A stretch of 64,000 nt of DNA from Kosakonia sp. BYX6 (GTDB taxonomy: Bacteria; Pseudomonadota; Gammaproteobacteria; Enterobacterales; Enterobacteriaceae), in NCBI RefSeq assembly GCF_038449125.1, contig NZ_CP151800.1:1584406-1648405 (forward strand). Direction: 5' to 3'. Positions 18,904 to 28,728 of the stretch are shown here, in pieces; positions within the stretch are counted from its first letter, which is position 1, and each line of letters begins with the position of its first letter. Both the position numbers and the translations under genes were made by a program. The notes beneath the pieces are model-generated. The model was not told where the DNA came from, did no database searches, and was given only the letters and a program-made list of their open reading frames with translations.

Positions 18904-21189
18904 TTAAATCTTACAAGCGCCGCTTTCGCAGCCATCGTCCTGGATGGATGGCACCAGATCATCCTGGGCATCTTCCGCGCCATCGCGGGTGTTTTGATAG
19001 TACAGCGTCTTCACACCAAATTTGTAGGCGGTGAGCAAGTCTTTCAACAATTGCTGCATTGGCACTTTACCCGACGGGAAGCGAGACGGATCGTAGTTGG
19101 TGTTCGCTGAAATCGACTGATCGATGAACTTCTGCATAATGCCGACCAGTTGCAGGTAGCCGTCGTTATTCGGCATTTCCCACAGCAGTTCGTAGGCATT
19201 TTTCAGTTGCTCATAATCCGGCACAACCTGGCGCAGGATCCCGTCTTTCGACGCTTTGATGCTTACATGGCCGCGCGGCGGCTCAATGCCGTTGGTGGCA
19301 TTGGAGATCTGCGACGAGGTTTCAGACGGCATCAACGCGGAAAGCGTGGAGTTACGCAGACCGTGGGTTTTGATGGATTCGCGCAGCGCTTCCCAATCGT
19401 AATGCAGCGGCTCGTTGGTAATACCGTCAAGATCTTTCTTGTACGTATCGATCGGCAAAATACCCTGCGAGTAAGTGGTTTCGTTGAACCACGGGCACGC
19501 GCCTTGCTCTTTCGCCAGCTCGTTAGAGGCTTTCAGCAGCCAGTACTGAATCGCTTCGAAGGTCTGGTGCGTCAGGTTGTTGGCGCTGCCATCGGAGTAA
19601 CGCTTGCCGTTTTTCGCCAGCCAGTAAGCGAAGTTGATCACGCCAATACCCAGCGTGCGGCGACCCATTGCACCGCGTTTTGCGGCGAGGATCGGGTAAT
19701 CCTGGTAGTCGAGCAGGGCGTCGAGCGCGCGAACCGCAAGCGTTGCCAGCTCTTCCAACTCGTCGAGATTTTTAATCGCGCCCAGGTTGAACGCAGACAG
19801 CGTACAAAGCGCAATCTCGCCGTTTTCGTCGTTGACATCATCCAGCGGCTTGGTCGGCAGCGCGATTTCCAGGCACAGGTTGGACTGGCGCACCGGCGCG
19901 ATCGCCGGATCGAACGGGCTGTGGGTGTTGCAGTGGTCGACGTTCTGAATGTAGATACGGCCAGTCGATGCGCGTTCCTGCATCATCAGCGAGAACAGCT
20001 CAACGGCTTTAATGCGCTGTTTGCGGATGCTGTCGTCTTTTTCGTATTGGGTGTACAGGCGTTCGAACTCGTCTTGATCGGCGAAGAATGCGTCGTACAG
20101 GCCAGGCACGTCGGACGGGCTGAACAGGGTGATCTCTTCCCCTTTCAGCAGGCGGGTGTACATCAGCTTGTTGATCTGTACGCCGTAGTCCATGTGACGC
20201 ACGCGGTTGCCTTCCACGCCACGGTTGTTTTTCAGTACCAGCAGGCTTTCCACTTCCAGGTGCCACATCGGGTAGAACAGCGTGGCCGCGCCACCGCGCA
20301 CGCCGCCCTGGGAACAGGATTTCACGGCGGTTTGGAAATGTTTGTAGAACGGAATACAGCCGGTGTGGAACGCTTCACCGCCGCGGATCGGGCTACCCAG
20401 CGCACGGATGCGACCGGCGTTGATACCGATCCCGGCGCGCTGGGAAACGTATTTCACGATCGCGCTGGAGGTGGCGTTGATGGAGTCCAGGCTGTCGCCG
20501 CACTCGATCAGCACACAGGAACTGAACTGGCGAGTCGGGGTGCGCACGCCGGACATGATGGGCGTCGGCAGGGAAATCTTGAACGTCGATACCGCGTCAT
20601 AAAAGCGCTTCACGTAATCCAGACGGGTTTCACGCGGGTAGTTGGAGAACAGGCACGCGGCAACCAGCATATACAGGAACTGCGCGCTCTCGTAGATCTC
20701 ACCGGTGACGCGGTTCTGTACCAGATATTTGCCTTCCAACTGCTTAACCGCCGCGTAGGAGAAGTTCATATCGCGCCAGTGGTCGATAAAACCGTCCATC
20801 TGCTGGAACTCTTCTTCCGTGTAGTCTTCCAGCAGATGATGATCGTATTTGCCCAGTTCAATCATTTTCTTCACATGATCAAACAGCGCAGGCGGTTCGA
20901 ACTGACCGTAGGCTTTTTTACGCAGGTGGAAAATGGCCAGGCGCGCGGCCAGGTACTGGTAGTCCGGCGCGTCGCGGGAGATCAAGTCCGCAGCGGCTTT
21001 GATAATGGTCTCGTGGATATCGGAGGTTTTGATACCGTCGTAGAACTGAATATGGGAACGCAGTTCAACCTGGGAGATGGAAACGTTGCTCAGGCCTTCT
21101 GCCGCCCAATCCAGTACTCGATGAATTTTGTCGAGATTGATGCGCTCAGTGCCACCATCACGCTTTGTCACCAGCAGACTCTGATTCAT
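18904..21189 (-). CDS. nrdA: Class Ia ribonucleotide reductase alpha subunit
   Basis: Catalytic subunit reducing ribonucleoside diphosphates, 761 residues as in E. coli. The N-terminal ATP cone is LLVTKRDGGTERINLDKIHR. Active-site cysteines sit in RQFSSCVLIECGDSLDS, NLCLEIALP and ALCTLSAFN; the radical-path tyrosines are near the C-terminus (KTLYYQNTRDG) and the tail CESGACKI carries the redox-shuttle cysteines. A large frame on the opposite strand is a shadow. Confidence 0.98.
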   Translation of the reverse strand: MNQSLLVTKRDGGTERINLDKIHRVLDWAAEGLSNVSISQVELRSHIQFYDGIKTSDIHETIIKAAADLISRDAPDYQYLAARLAIFHLRKKAYGQFEPPALFDHVKKMIELGKYDHHLLEDYTEEEFQQMDGFIDHWRDMNFSYAAVKQLEGKYLVQNRVTGEIYESAQFLYMLVAACLFSNYPRETRLDYVKRFYDAVSTFKISLPTPIMSGVRTPTRQFSSCVLIECGDSLDSINATSSAIVKYVSQRAGIGINAGRIRALGSPIRGGEAFHTGCIPFYKHFQTAVKSCSQGGVRGGAATLFYPMWHLEVESLLVLKNNRGVEGNRVRHMDYGVQINKLMYTRLLKGEEITLFSPSDVPGLYDAFFADQDEFERLYTQYEKDDSIRKQRIKAVELFSLMMQERASTGRIYIQNVDHCNTHSPFDPAIAPVRQSNLCLEIALPTKPLDDVNDENGEIALCTLSAFNLGAIKNLDELEELATLAVRALDALLDYQDYPILAAKRGAMGRRTLGIGVINFAYWLAKNGKRYSDGSANNLTHQTFEAIQYWLLKASNELAKEQGACPWFNETTYSQGILPIDTYKKDLDGITNEPLHYDWEALRESIKTHGLRNSTLSALMPSETSSQISNATNGIEPPRGHVSIKASKDGILRQVVPDYEQLKNAYELLWEMPNNDGYLQLVGIMQKFIDQSISANTNYDPSRFPSGKVPMQQLLKDLLTAYKFGVKTLYYQNTRDGAEDAQDDLVPSIQDDGCESGACKI

Positions 21190-21225
21190 GTGATTACCTG
21201 TCCGTGAAATAAAAATATCCCCCGT

Positions 21226-21264
21226 TTATCCACAAAACGCCGCTGTGACTAACTCTGTGGATAA
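21226..21264. promoter_or_regulatory. Two DnaA boxes upstream of nrdA
   Basis: Two perfect DnaA boxes lie in inverted orientation: TTATCCACA at 21226-21234 and TGTGGATAA (its reverse complement) at 21256-21264. In E. coli, DnaA bound at the nrdAB promoter ties dNTP synthesis to the cell cycle. Sequence match is exact; function is inferred from E. coli. Confidence 0.8.
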
Positions 21265-21311
21265 ATACTATATGTAGGGGGTATGCGATAAGAGAAACGC
21301 TATATGGTGAG
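21264..21311. promoter_or_regulatory. Candidate NrdR box pair upstream of nrdA
   Basis: Two CTATAT-centred motifs, at 21268-21273 and 21300-21305, are 32 bp apart, about three helical turns, as is usual for NrdR repressor box pairs. The flanks only partly match the consensus. The left box abuts the second DnaA box. Confidence 0.5.
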
Positions 21312-21535
21312 TATTCTAGTAAGGATTCTTTTCAGTACAAGAGTTGATTTTGAGGTTAAATTGAGGTTGCGAAAGCGTAATAAACGCTAAGTCCTCGTCG
21401 CGTAAGGCTTGCAGGGCATGTCAATAATCTTAAAAAAAAAATGAAAATTTGATCGAGTGCTGATTTCTTCATCGGCGAAGGCGATTGCGCAGATTGAGAC
21501 CGCGCAATCTTTATAAGATTAAGTGATGACGTTAG

Positions 21536-22261
21536 TTATTTTTTGGCTGTTGTATGCAACATGTAATTCACATCAACACCCGGCCCAAGCTTAAATTGGT
21601 TCAGCAGTGGGTTGTAGTGTAAGCCGGTCATGTGACGCTCCTGTAACACGGTGTCATCGACCCAACTTAACAGTTCAGCGGGTTTAATGAATTTCTTCAC
21701 ATCGTGCGTACCTTTCGGCACCATGCGCAGCACATATTCCGCACCGACGACCGCCATTAGCCAGGATTTGCCATTGCGGTTGATGGTCGAGAAAAAGACG
21801 TGACCGCCGGGTTTAACCAACTGCGCGCAGGCTTTTACAACGGATTGCGGGTCGGGTACGTGTTCCAGCATCTCCATGCAGGTCACGACATCATAAAGTT
21901 GTGCGTGCTTTGCCGCGTGCTCTTCAACGGTTTCCTGCACGTATTCAACTTGCACGCCAGACTCCAGCGCATGCAGACGGGCAACCTGCAATGGCTCAAA
22001 ACCCATATCCAGCCCGGTCACCACCGCGCCTTCTTGCGCCATGCTTTCCGCCAGGATGCCGCCGCCGCAGCCGACATCCAGCACTTTCTTACCGAATAAG
22101 CCGCCGGCGTGTTCGCCAATGTAGCCCAAACGCAGCGGGTTAATGCGATGCAGGGGTTTAAACTCGCCTTCTTTATCCCACCAGCGTGAAGCGACGGCTT
22201 CAAATTTGGCGATTTCAGCGTGATCAACGTTCTGAGCGACCGACGATTTTTCGGCATTCAT
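21536..22261 (-). CDS. ubiG: Ubiquinone O-methyltransferase UbiG
   Basis: SAM-dependent enzyme performing both O-methylations of ubiquinone synthesis. The 241 residues have motif [14 protein letters not shown], post-[13 protein letters not shown], and the UbiG-typical [16 protein letters not shown] and [13 protein letters not shown]. Divergent from gyrA across about 158 bp, as in E. coli. Confidence 0.97.
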   Translation of the reverse strand: MNAEKSSVAQNVDHAEIAKFEAVASRWWDKEGEFKPLHRINPLRLGYIGEHAGGLFGKKVLDVGCGGGILAESMAQEGAVVTGLDMGFEPLQVARLHALESGVQVEYVQETVEEHAAKHAQLYDVVTCMEMLEHVPDPQSVVKACAQLVKPGGHVFFSTINRNGKSWLMAVVGAEYVLRMVPKGTHDVKKFIKPAELLSWVDDTVLQERHMTGLHYNPLLNQFKLGPGVDVNYMLHTTAKK

Positions 22262-22345
22262 GGGCGCATTTACTCCTCTCTCAATAAGACGGGTGAGTAT
22301 ATCAGGCCAACGGGATGAATAAACCTTTGCGAGGGTGTTATAGGT

Positions 22346-22375
22346 TTACCTGTATTAAAGCGGTTGTGTTATAAT
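22346..22375 (+). promoter_or_regulatory. Predicted sigma70 promoter of gyrA
   Basis: A TATAAT -10 at 22370-22375 has a TTACCT -35 at 22346-22351 with an 18-bp spacer, leaving a leader of about 40 nt to the gyrA ATG. A perfect -10 in this position suggests the main gyrA promoter. Confidence 0.65.
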
Positions 22376-22419
22376 TTGCGACCTTTGAATCCGGGATACA
22401 GTAGAGGGATAGCGGTTAG

Positions 22420-25056
22420 ATGAGCGACCTTGCGAGAGAAATTACACCGGTCAACATTGAGGAAGAGCTGAAAAGCTCCTATCTGGATTATGCGATGTCG
22501 GTCATTGTTGGCCGTGCACTTCCGGATGTCCGAGATGGCCTGAAACCGGTTCACCGTCGCGTACTTTACGCCATGAACGTATTGGGCAACGACTGGAATA
22601 AAGCCTACAAAAAATCTGCCCGTGTCGTTGGTGACGTAATCGGTAAATACCATCCCCATGGTGATTCCGCGGTGTATGACACCATTGTCCGTATGGCACA
22701 GCCGTTTTCGCTGCGTTACATGCTGGTTGATGGTCAGGGGAACTTCGGTTCCATCGATGGCGACTCTGCGGCGGCGATGCGTTATACGGAAATCCGCCTG
22801 GCGAAGATTGCCCATGAGTTGATGGCCGATCTCGAAAAAGAAACCGTCGATTACGTTGATAACTACGACGGCACTGAAAAAATTCCTGATGTGATGCCCA
22901 CCAAGATCCCGAACCTGCTGGTTAACGGGTCTTCCGGTATCGCGGTTGGTATGGCAACCAACATTCCGCCACACAACCTGACGGAAGTGATCAACGGCTG
23001 CCTGGCCTACATTGATAATGAAGACATCAGCGTTGAAGGGCTGATGGAGCACATTCCGGGGCCGGACTTCCCGACCGCGGCGATCATCAACGGTCGTCGT
23101 GGTATCGAAGAAGCCTACCGCACCGGTCGCGGCAAGATCTACATTCGCGCCCGCGCGGAAGTGGAAACCGACGCGAAAAACGGCCGCGAAACCATCATCG
23201 TGCATGAAATTCCGTACCAGGTGAACAAAGCGCGCCTGATCGAGAAAATCGCCGAGTTGGTGAAAGATAAACGCGTTGAAGGCATCAGCGCACTGCGCGA
23301 CGAGTCTGATAAAGACGGTATGCGCATTGTGATTGAAGTGAAGCGCGATGCCGTGGGTGAAGTGGTTCTCAACAACCTTTACTCGCAGACGCAGCTGCAA
23401 GTCTCTTTCGGGATCAACATGGTGGCATTGCACCATGGTCAGCCGAAGATCATGACGCTGAAAGAAATTCTCGCCGCGTTTGTTCGCCACCGCCGTGAAG
23501 TGGTGACCCGCCGCACGATTTTCGAACTGCGTAAAGCCCGTGACCGCGCGCATATCCTTGAAGCGCTGGCGGTTGCTCTGGCAAACATCGACCCCATTAT
23601 TGAACTGATTCGTCGCGCGCCGACGCCGGCAGAAGCGAAAGCGGGCCTGGTCGCACAGCCGTGGGATCTGGGCAACGTTGCTTCCATGCTGGAACGTGCT
23701 GGCGATGACGCGGCGCGTCCGGAGTGGCTGGAGCCAGAGTTTGGTATTCGCGATGGCAAATACTACCTGACCGAACAGCAGGCACAGGCGATTCTGGATC
23801 TGCGTTTGCAGAAACTGACCGGCCTTGAGCACGAAAAACTGCTCGAAGAGTACAAAGAGCTACTGGGTCAAATCGCTGAATTGCTGTACATCCTCGGTAG
23901 CGCAGAGCGCCTGATGGAAGTGATTCGCGAAGAGCTTGAGCTGGTTCGCGAGCAATTTGGCGACGAGCGTCGTACCGAAATTACCGCTAACACCGCTGAT
24001 ATCAATATCGAAGACCTGATCAACCAGGAAGACGTGGTTGTGACGCTGTCGCATCAGGGCTATGTGAAGTATCAGCCGCTGACCGATTACGAAGCTCAGC
24101 GTCGCGGTGGTAAAGGTAAATCGGCTGCACGTATTAAAGAAGAAGACTTTATTGACCGCCTGCTGGTGGCCAACACCCACGACACGATCCTCTGCTTCTC
24201 CAGCCGTGGACGTCTCTACTGGATGAAGGTTTACCAGTTGCCGGAAGCGAGCCGTGGCGCGCGTGGTCGTCCGATCGTCAACCTGCTGCCGCTGGAGCAG
24301 GATGAACGTATCACCGCGATCCTGCCGGTGCGTGAATACGCTGAAGGCGTGAACGTCTTTATGGCGACCGCCAGCGGTACTGTGAAGAAAACCGCGCTGA
24401 CCGAGTTCAGCCGTCCGCGTTCTGCCGGCATTATTGCCGTCAACCTGAACGAAGGCGATGAGCTGATTGGCGTCGATCTGACTTCCGGTAGCGACGAAGT
24501 GATGCTGTTCTCTGCCGCCGGTAAAGTGGTGCGCTTTAAAGAGAGCGCAGTGCGTGCGATGGGCCGTACGGCAACGGGCGTGCGCGGTATCCGCCTGGCG
24601 GGTAGCGACAGCGTGGTTTCGCTGATCGTGCCGCGCGGCGAAGGTGCAATCCTGACGGTAACGCAAAACGGTTACGGTAAACGTACCGCAGAAACCGAGT
24701 ACCCGACCAAATCGCGCGGTACGCAGGGTGTTATCTCCATCAAGGTCACCGAGCGTAACGGTTCTGTGGTCGGTGCAGTGCAGGTTGATGATTGCGACCA
24801 GATCATGATGATCACTGATGCCGGTACGCTGGTGCGTACTCGCGTTTCGGAAATCAGCGTGGTCGGTCGTAACACCCAGGGCGTAATTCTGATCCGTACG
24901 GCGGAAGATGAAAACGTGGTGGGTCTGCAACGTGTGGCTGAACCGGTGGATGACGAAGAGCTCGACTCCATCGACGGCAGCGTGGCGGAAGGCGATGATG
25001 ATATCGCGCCGGAAGTCGACACCGATGACGATGCGGCGGATGACGACGCCGAATAA
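22420..25056 (+). CDS. gyrA: DNA gyrase subunit A
   Basis: Breakage-reunion subunit of DNA gyrase, 878 residues. The N-terminal region is almost identical to E. coli. The quinolone-resistance region reads [17 protein letters not shown], with Ser83 (codon TCC, 22666-22668) and Asp87 (codon GAC, 22678-22680) both wild type, and the catalytic Tyr lies in [11 protein letters not shown]. The C-terminal beta-pinwheel carries the GyrA box QRRGGKG. The acidic tail ([25 protein letters not shown]) is slightly longer than in E. coli (875 aa). Confidence 0.99.
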   Translation: MSDLAREITPVNIEEELKSSYLDYAMSVIVGRALPDVRDGLKPVHRRVLYAMNVLGNDWNKAYKKSARVVGDVIGKYHPHGDSAVYDTIVRMAQPFSLRYMLVDGQGNFGSIDGDSAAAMRYTEIRLAKIAHELMADLEKETVDYVDNYDGTEKIPDVMPTKIPNLLVNGSSGIAVGMATNIPPHNLTEVINGCLAYIDNEDISVEGLMEHIPGPDFPTAAIINGRRGIEEAYRTGRGKIYIRARAEVETDAKNGRETIIVHEIPYQVNKARLIEKIAELVKDKRVEGISALRDESDKDGMRIVIEVKRDAVGEVVLNNLYSQTQLQVSFGINMVALHHGQPKIMTLKEILAAFVRHRREVVTRRTIFELRKARDRAHILEALAVALANIDPIIELIRRAPTPAEAKAGLVAQPWDLGNVASMLERAGDDAARPEWLEPEFGIRDGKYYLTEQQAQAILDLRLQKLTGLEHEKLLEEYKELLGQIAELLYILGSAERLMEVIREELELVREQFGDERRTEITANTADINIEDLINQEDVVVTLSHQGYVKYQPLTDYEAQRRGGKGKSAARIKEEDFIDRLLVANTHDTILCFSSRGRLYWMKVYQLPEASRGARGRPIVNLLPLEQDERITAILPVREYAEGVNVFMATASGTVKKTALTEFSRPRSAGIIAVNLNEGDELIGVDLTSGSDEVMLFSAAGKVVRFKESAVRAMGRTATGVRGIRLAGSDSVVSLIVPRGEGAILTVTQNGYGKRTAETEYPTKSRGTQGVISIKVTERNGSVVGAVQVDDCDQIMMITDAGTLVRTRVSEISVVGRNTQGVILIRTAEDENVVGLQRVAEPVDDEELDSIDGSVAEGDDDIAPEVDTDDDAADDDAE

Positions 25057-25064
25057 CGCGCTAT

Positions 25065-25089
25065 AAAGGGCCGGTTTCCGGCCCTTTTT
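25065..25089 (+). terminator. Rho-independent terminator after gyrA
   Basis: AAAGGGCCGG, TTT loop, CCGGCCCTTTTT: a 10-bp stem with a terminal T-run, 8 bases after the stop codon. Confidence 0.93.
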
Positions 25090-25170
25090 CATTGCCATTG
25101 CGACCTTTGCGATTTATCGCTACTTTAACCACACTCTTTTTTAACTTCCTTGTGGCGGAGTTTCCCCAGG

Positions 25171-28017
25171 TTGAAATACCTCGTCTCTTTTCGCAGTACC
25201 CTGAAAGTCTCCCGCTATTTGTTCAGGGCGCTGGCGCTATTGCTTTGGCTGTTGATTGCCTTTTTCTCTGTCTTTTACATCGTTAATGCCTTGCATGATA
25301 AAGAGTCGGAAATTCGCCAGGAATTCAACCTAAGTTCCGATCAGGCGCAGCGCTACATTCAGCGTACCTCTGATGTGATGAAGGAGCTGAAGTACATTGC
25401 TGAAAACCGCCTGACGGCGGAAAACGGCATTCTCACGTCGCGCACCCGCGGCGACAAAACCGAAGTGCCCGCATTTTTACCGCTGTTCCCGGATTCTGAC
25501 TGTTCCGCCATGGGTAACTCCTGGCGTGGTTCGCTGGAATCGCTGGCGTGGTTTATGCGCTACTGGCGCGATAATTTCTCTGCCGCTTACGATCTGAACC
25601 GTGTTTTTTTGATTGGCAGCGACAATCTCTGTATGGCCGATTTTGGCCTGCGCGATATGCCGGTCGAGCGTGACGACACCCTGAAAAGCCTGCATGAACG
25701 TATTGTGAAATACCGCAATGCGCCGCAGGACGAGCGCAGCAACAACGTCTATTGGATGAGCCAGGGGCCGCGTCCGGGCATCGGGTATTTTTACGCGCTG
25801 ACGCCGGTTTATCTCGGCAATCGCCTGCAAGCATTGCTCGGCACCGAGCAGTCGATCCGTATGGAAAACTTCTACACACCTGGCAGCTTACCGATCGGCG
25901 TGACCATTATTGATGACAATGGTCATACACTGATTTCCCTGAACGGGCAGGATAGCGGCATTACCGCCGATCCGCACTGGTTGCAGGAGCGCTCGTGGTT
26001 TGGCTACACCTCCGGTTTCCGCGAATTAATCCTGAAAAAGAGCCTGCCACCATCTTCGTTAAGCGTGGTCTATTCAGTGCCGGTGGATCTGGTGCTGGAA
26101 CGCATTCGCATGCTGATCCTTAACGCCGTGTTGCTCAATGTGCTGGTTGGCGTTGCGCTGTTTACCCTGGCGCGCATGTATGAACGACGCATCTTTATTC
26201 CGGCGGAAAATGATGCGCAGCGCCTTGAAGAACATGAACAGTTCAACCGCAAAATCGTTGCTTCCGCGCCGGTCGGCATCTGCATCCTGCGCACGCAGGA
26301 CGGCACCAATATTCTGAGTAACGAGCTGGCGCATAACTACCTCAATATGCTGACGCACGAAGACCGCCAGCGGCTGACGCAAATCATTTGCGGTCAGCAG
26401 GTCAATTTTGTCGATGTGCTGACCAGCAACAATACCAATCTGCAAATCAGCTTTGTGCATTCGCGCTATCGCAATGAAAACGTGGCGATTTGCGTGCTGG
26501 TGGATGTCTCTGCACGCGTCAAAATGGAAGAGTCGTTGCAGGAGATGGCGCAAGCGGCAGAGCAGGCGAGCCAGTCGAAATCGATGTTCCTGGCGACCGT
26601 CAGCCACGAATTGCGCACGCCTTTGTACGGCATTATCGGTAATCTTGATCTGCTGCAAACCAAAGAGCTGCCAAAAGGCGTCGACAGGCTGGTCACGGCG
26701 ATGAATAACTCGTCCAGCCTGTTGCTGAAAATCATCAGCGATATTCTCGACTTCTCGAAAATTGAATCTGAGCAGTTAAAAATCGAGCCACGCGAGTTTT
26801 CACCGCGCGAAGTGATGAGCCATATTACCGCCAACTATTTGCCGCTGGTGGTGCGTAAACAATTGGGGCTGTACTGCTTTATTGAGCCGGATGTGCCGGT
26901 GTCATTAAATGGCGACCCGATGCGTTTACAGCAGGTGATTTCTAACCTGCTCAGCAACTCAATTAAATTTACCGATATTGGCTGTATCGTCCTGCACGTG
27001 CAGCGTGATGCGGATTATCTCAGCATTCGCGTGCGAGATACCGGCGTGGGGATCCCTGGCAAAGAAGTGGTGCGCTTGTTCGACCCGTTCTTCCAGGTGG
27101 GAACGGGCGTGCAGCGTAACTTCCAGGGCACCGGGTTGGGGCTGGCGATTTGCGAAAAGCTGATCAACATGATGGACGGCGATATCGCGGTGGATACCGA
27201 ACCGGGTATGGGCAGCCAGTTCACGATCCGCATTCCGCTCTATAACACAGTGCCGTCGGTGCGCGCGGATGTCGACGGGCTGGCGGATACCTGTTGCTGG
27301 CTGGCGGTGCGTAACGCGTCGTTGTCGCAATATCTGCAAACGCTGCTTAGCTGGAACGGCATTCAGGTGAAACAGTACGATGGGCGCGAGTTAGGAAATC
27401 AAGACACATTGATTTCCGATGATGAACTGGCGCAGCCGTGGACCGGGCGTGCCGCGGTTATTTTCTGCCGTCGCCATATTGGTATTCCGCTGGAACGCGC
27501 ACCGGGCGAATGGCTGCACAGCGTCGCGTCACCGCACGACCTGCTGGCTTTGCTGGGACGTATTTATCGCGTGCAGGTGGTTGAGCCGCAAACGACCACT
27601 GCGTTGCCGGCTGAAACAGCTGATGTGTCGCATAACGACGATATGATGATTCTGGTGGTCGACGATCATCCTATCAACCGCCGTTTACTGGCCGATCAAC
27701 TGGGTTCACTGGGTTACCAGTGTAAGACCGCGAATGACGGCGTGGATGCGTTGAACGTACTGAGTAAGAACCCGATCGATATCGTGCTCAGCGATGTCAA
27801 CATGCCGAATATGGACGGTTATCGCCTGACGCAGCGTATTCGCCAGTTGGGCCTGACGCTACCGGTTATCGGCGTCACCGCCAATGCGCTGGCGGAAGAG
27901 AAACAGCGTTGTCTGGAGTCGGGCATGGATAGTTGCCTGTCGAAACCGGTGACGCTGGATGTGCTGAAGCAAACGCTGGCTGCTTATGCAGCGCGGGTAC
28001 GAAACGGCAGGAAATAA
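25171..28017 (+). CDS. rcsC: Hybrid sensor histidine kinase RcsC
   Basis: Inner-membrane sensor kinase/phosphatase of the Rcs envelope-stress phosphorelay, about 948 residues. Order: N-terminal membrane segment (ALALLLWLLIAFFSVFYIV), periplasmic domain, second membrane segment near residue 310 (ILNAVLLNVLVGVALFTLA), PAS-like/RcsC region, HisKA with FLATVSHELRTPLYG, HATPase (NLLSNSIKFTD, RDTGVGI, GTGLGLAI), RcsC-ABL, and a receiver with the phosphoacceptor Asp in IVLSDVNMPNMDGY. No good ATG exists; TTG at 25171 gives the family N-terminus KYLVSFRSTLK. Faces rcsB. Confidence 0.95.
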   Translation: MKYLVSFRSTLKVSRYLFRALALLLWLLIAFFSVFYIVNALHDKESEIRQEFNLSSDQAQRYIQRTSDVMKELKYIAENRLTAENGILTSRTRGDKTEVPAFLPLFPDSDCSAMGNSWRGSLESLAWFMRYWRDNFSAAYDLNRVFLIGSDNLCMADFGLRDMPVERDDTLKSLHERIVKYRNAPQDERSNNVYWMSQGPRPGIGYFYALTPVYLGNRLQALLGTEQSIRMENFYTPGSLPIGVTIIDDNGHTLISLNGQDSGITADPHWLQERSWFGYTSGFRELILKKSLPPSSLSVVYSVPVDLVLERIRMLILNAVLLNVLVGVALFTLARMYERRIFIPAENDAQRLEEHEQFNRKIVASAPVGICILRTQDGTNILSNELAHNYLNMLTHEDRQRLTQIICGQQVNFVDVLTSNNTNLQISFVHSRYRNENVAICVLVDVSARVKMEESLQEMAQAAEQASQSKSMFLATVSHELRTPLYGIIGNLDLLQTKELPKGVDRLVTAMNNSSSLLLKIISDILDFSKIESEQLKIEPREFSPREVMSHITANYLPLVVRKQLGLYCFIEPDVPVSLNGDPMRLQQVISNLLSNSIKFTDIGCIVLHVQRDADYLSIRVRDTGVGIPGKEVVRLFDPFFQVGTGVQRNFQGTGLGLAICEKLINMMDGDIAVDTEPGMGSQFTIRIPLYNTVPSVRADVDGLADTCCWLAVRNASLSQYLQTLLSWNGIQVKQYDGRELGNQDTLISDDELAQPWTGRAAVIFCRRHIGIPLERAPGEWLHSVASPHDLLALLGRIYRVQVVEPQTTTALPAETADVSHNDDMMILVVDDHPINRRLLADQLGSLGYQCKTANDGVDALNVLSKNPIDIVLSDVNMPNMDGYRLTQRIRQLGLTLPVIGVTANALAEEKQRCLESGMDSCLSKPVTLDVLKQTLAAYAARVRNGRK

Positions 28018-28023
28018 ATAGCG

Positions 28024-28054
28024 GAAAAAAAGAACCCCGGCGGGTGCCGGGGTT
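28024..28054 (-). terminator. Terminator at the 3' end of the rcsDB transcript
   Basis: AACCCCGGC and GCCGGGGTT (28033-28054) form a 9-bp GC-rich stem followed, on the minus strand, by a run of T (plus-strand A-run 28025-28031). It serves rcsB and may also slow rcsC read-through. Confidence 0.85.
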
Positions 28055-28061
28055 GCGGGAA

Positions 28062-28712
28062 TTACTCTTTTTCCGTCTGGGTTAAGGTGACGGAGGAGAG
28101 ATAGTTCAGCAGTGCGATATCGTTATCCACACCCAGTTTCATCATGGCTGATTTCTTCTGGCTACTGATGGTCTTAATACTGCGGTTCAGCTTCTTGGCA
28201 ATTTCCGTTACCAGGAAACCTTCTGCGAACAGGCGCAATACTTCGCTCTCTTTCGGTGACAGACGTTTGTCGCCGTAACCGCCAGCGCTGATTTTTTCCA
28301 GCAGGCGGGAAACGCTTTCCGGGGTAAATTTCTTACCCTTTTGCAGTGCTGCCAGTGCTTTCGGCAGATCTGTCGGCGCGCCCTGTTTCAGCACAATACC
28401 TTCAATGTCCAGATCCAGCACGGCACTCAGGATGGCCGGGTTATTGTTCATGGTAAGCACAATAATCGACAGCGCCGGGAAGTGGCGCTTGATGTATTTG
28501 ATCAACGTGATGCCATCGCCGTATTTGTCGCCCGGCATTGACAGATCGGTGATCAATACATGTGCCTCAAGTTTCGGCAGGTTGTTAATGAGCGCTGTAG
28601 AGTCTTCAAATTCACCGACTACGTTGACCCATTCGATTTGTTCGAGTGACTTACGAATACCGAACAGTACAATCGGATGGTCATCGGCAATAATTACGTT
28701 CATATTGTTCAT
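28062..28712 (-). CDS. rcsB: Response regulator RcsB
   Basis: DNA-binding output regulator of the Rcs system, acting as homodimer or with partners such as RcsA; 216 residues. The receiver shows the acidic pocket (IIADDHP) and Asp56 in LITDLSMPG; the C-terminal LuxR-type helix-turn-helix includes LSPKESEVLRLFAEGFLVTEIAKKLNRSIKTISSQK. Lies 16 bp downstream of rcsD in the same direction. Confidence 0.98.
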   Translation of the reverse strand: MNNMNVIIADDHPIVLFGIRKSLEQIEWVNVVGEFEDSTALINNLPKLEAHVLITDLSMPGDKYGDGITLIKYIKRHFPALSIIVLTMNNNPAILSAVLDLDIEGIVLKQGAPTDLPKALAALQKGKKFTPESVSRLLEKISAGGYGDKRLSPKESEVLRLFAEGFLVTEIAKKLNRSIKTISSQKKSAMMKLGVDNDIALLNYLSSVTLTQTEKE

Positions 28713-28728
28713 GTATTAGGCTACCTTG

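Larger units (their letters stand above)
21190..21535. other. nrdA-ubiG intergenic region (no gene seen)
   Basis: This 346-bp spacer holds the nrdA control region at its left end (DnaA boxes, candidate NrdR boxes) and an A-rich tract near 21432. An 8-bp perfect stem (GATTGCGC at 21483-21490, GCGCAATC at 21502-21509) lies close to the ubiG stop and may act in ubiG mRNA 3'-end formation, though no clear T-run follows it. E. coli carries the autotransporter gene yfaL here; no trace is visible. Confidence 0.6.

Noticed and set aside
19150..21207. 685-codon open frame on the plus strand opposite nrdA
   Set aside because: Lies wholly antisense to nrdA, has low-complexity Arg/Val/Phe/Gln-rich composition typical of codon-bias shadows, and matches no family.
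22369..23832. 487-codon frame antisense to gyrA, and another at 23860-25098
   Set aside because: Shadows of the highly biased gyrA codons; composition rich in His/Phe/Val/Arg and no start context.
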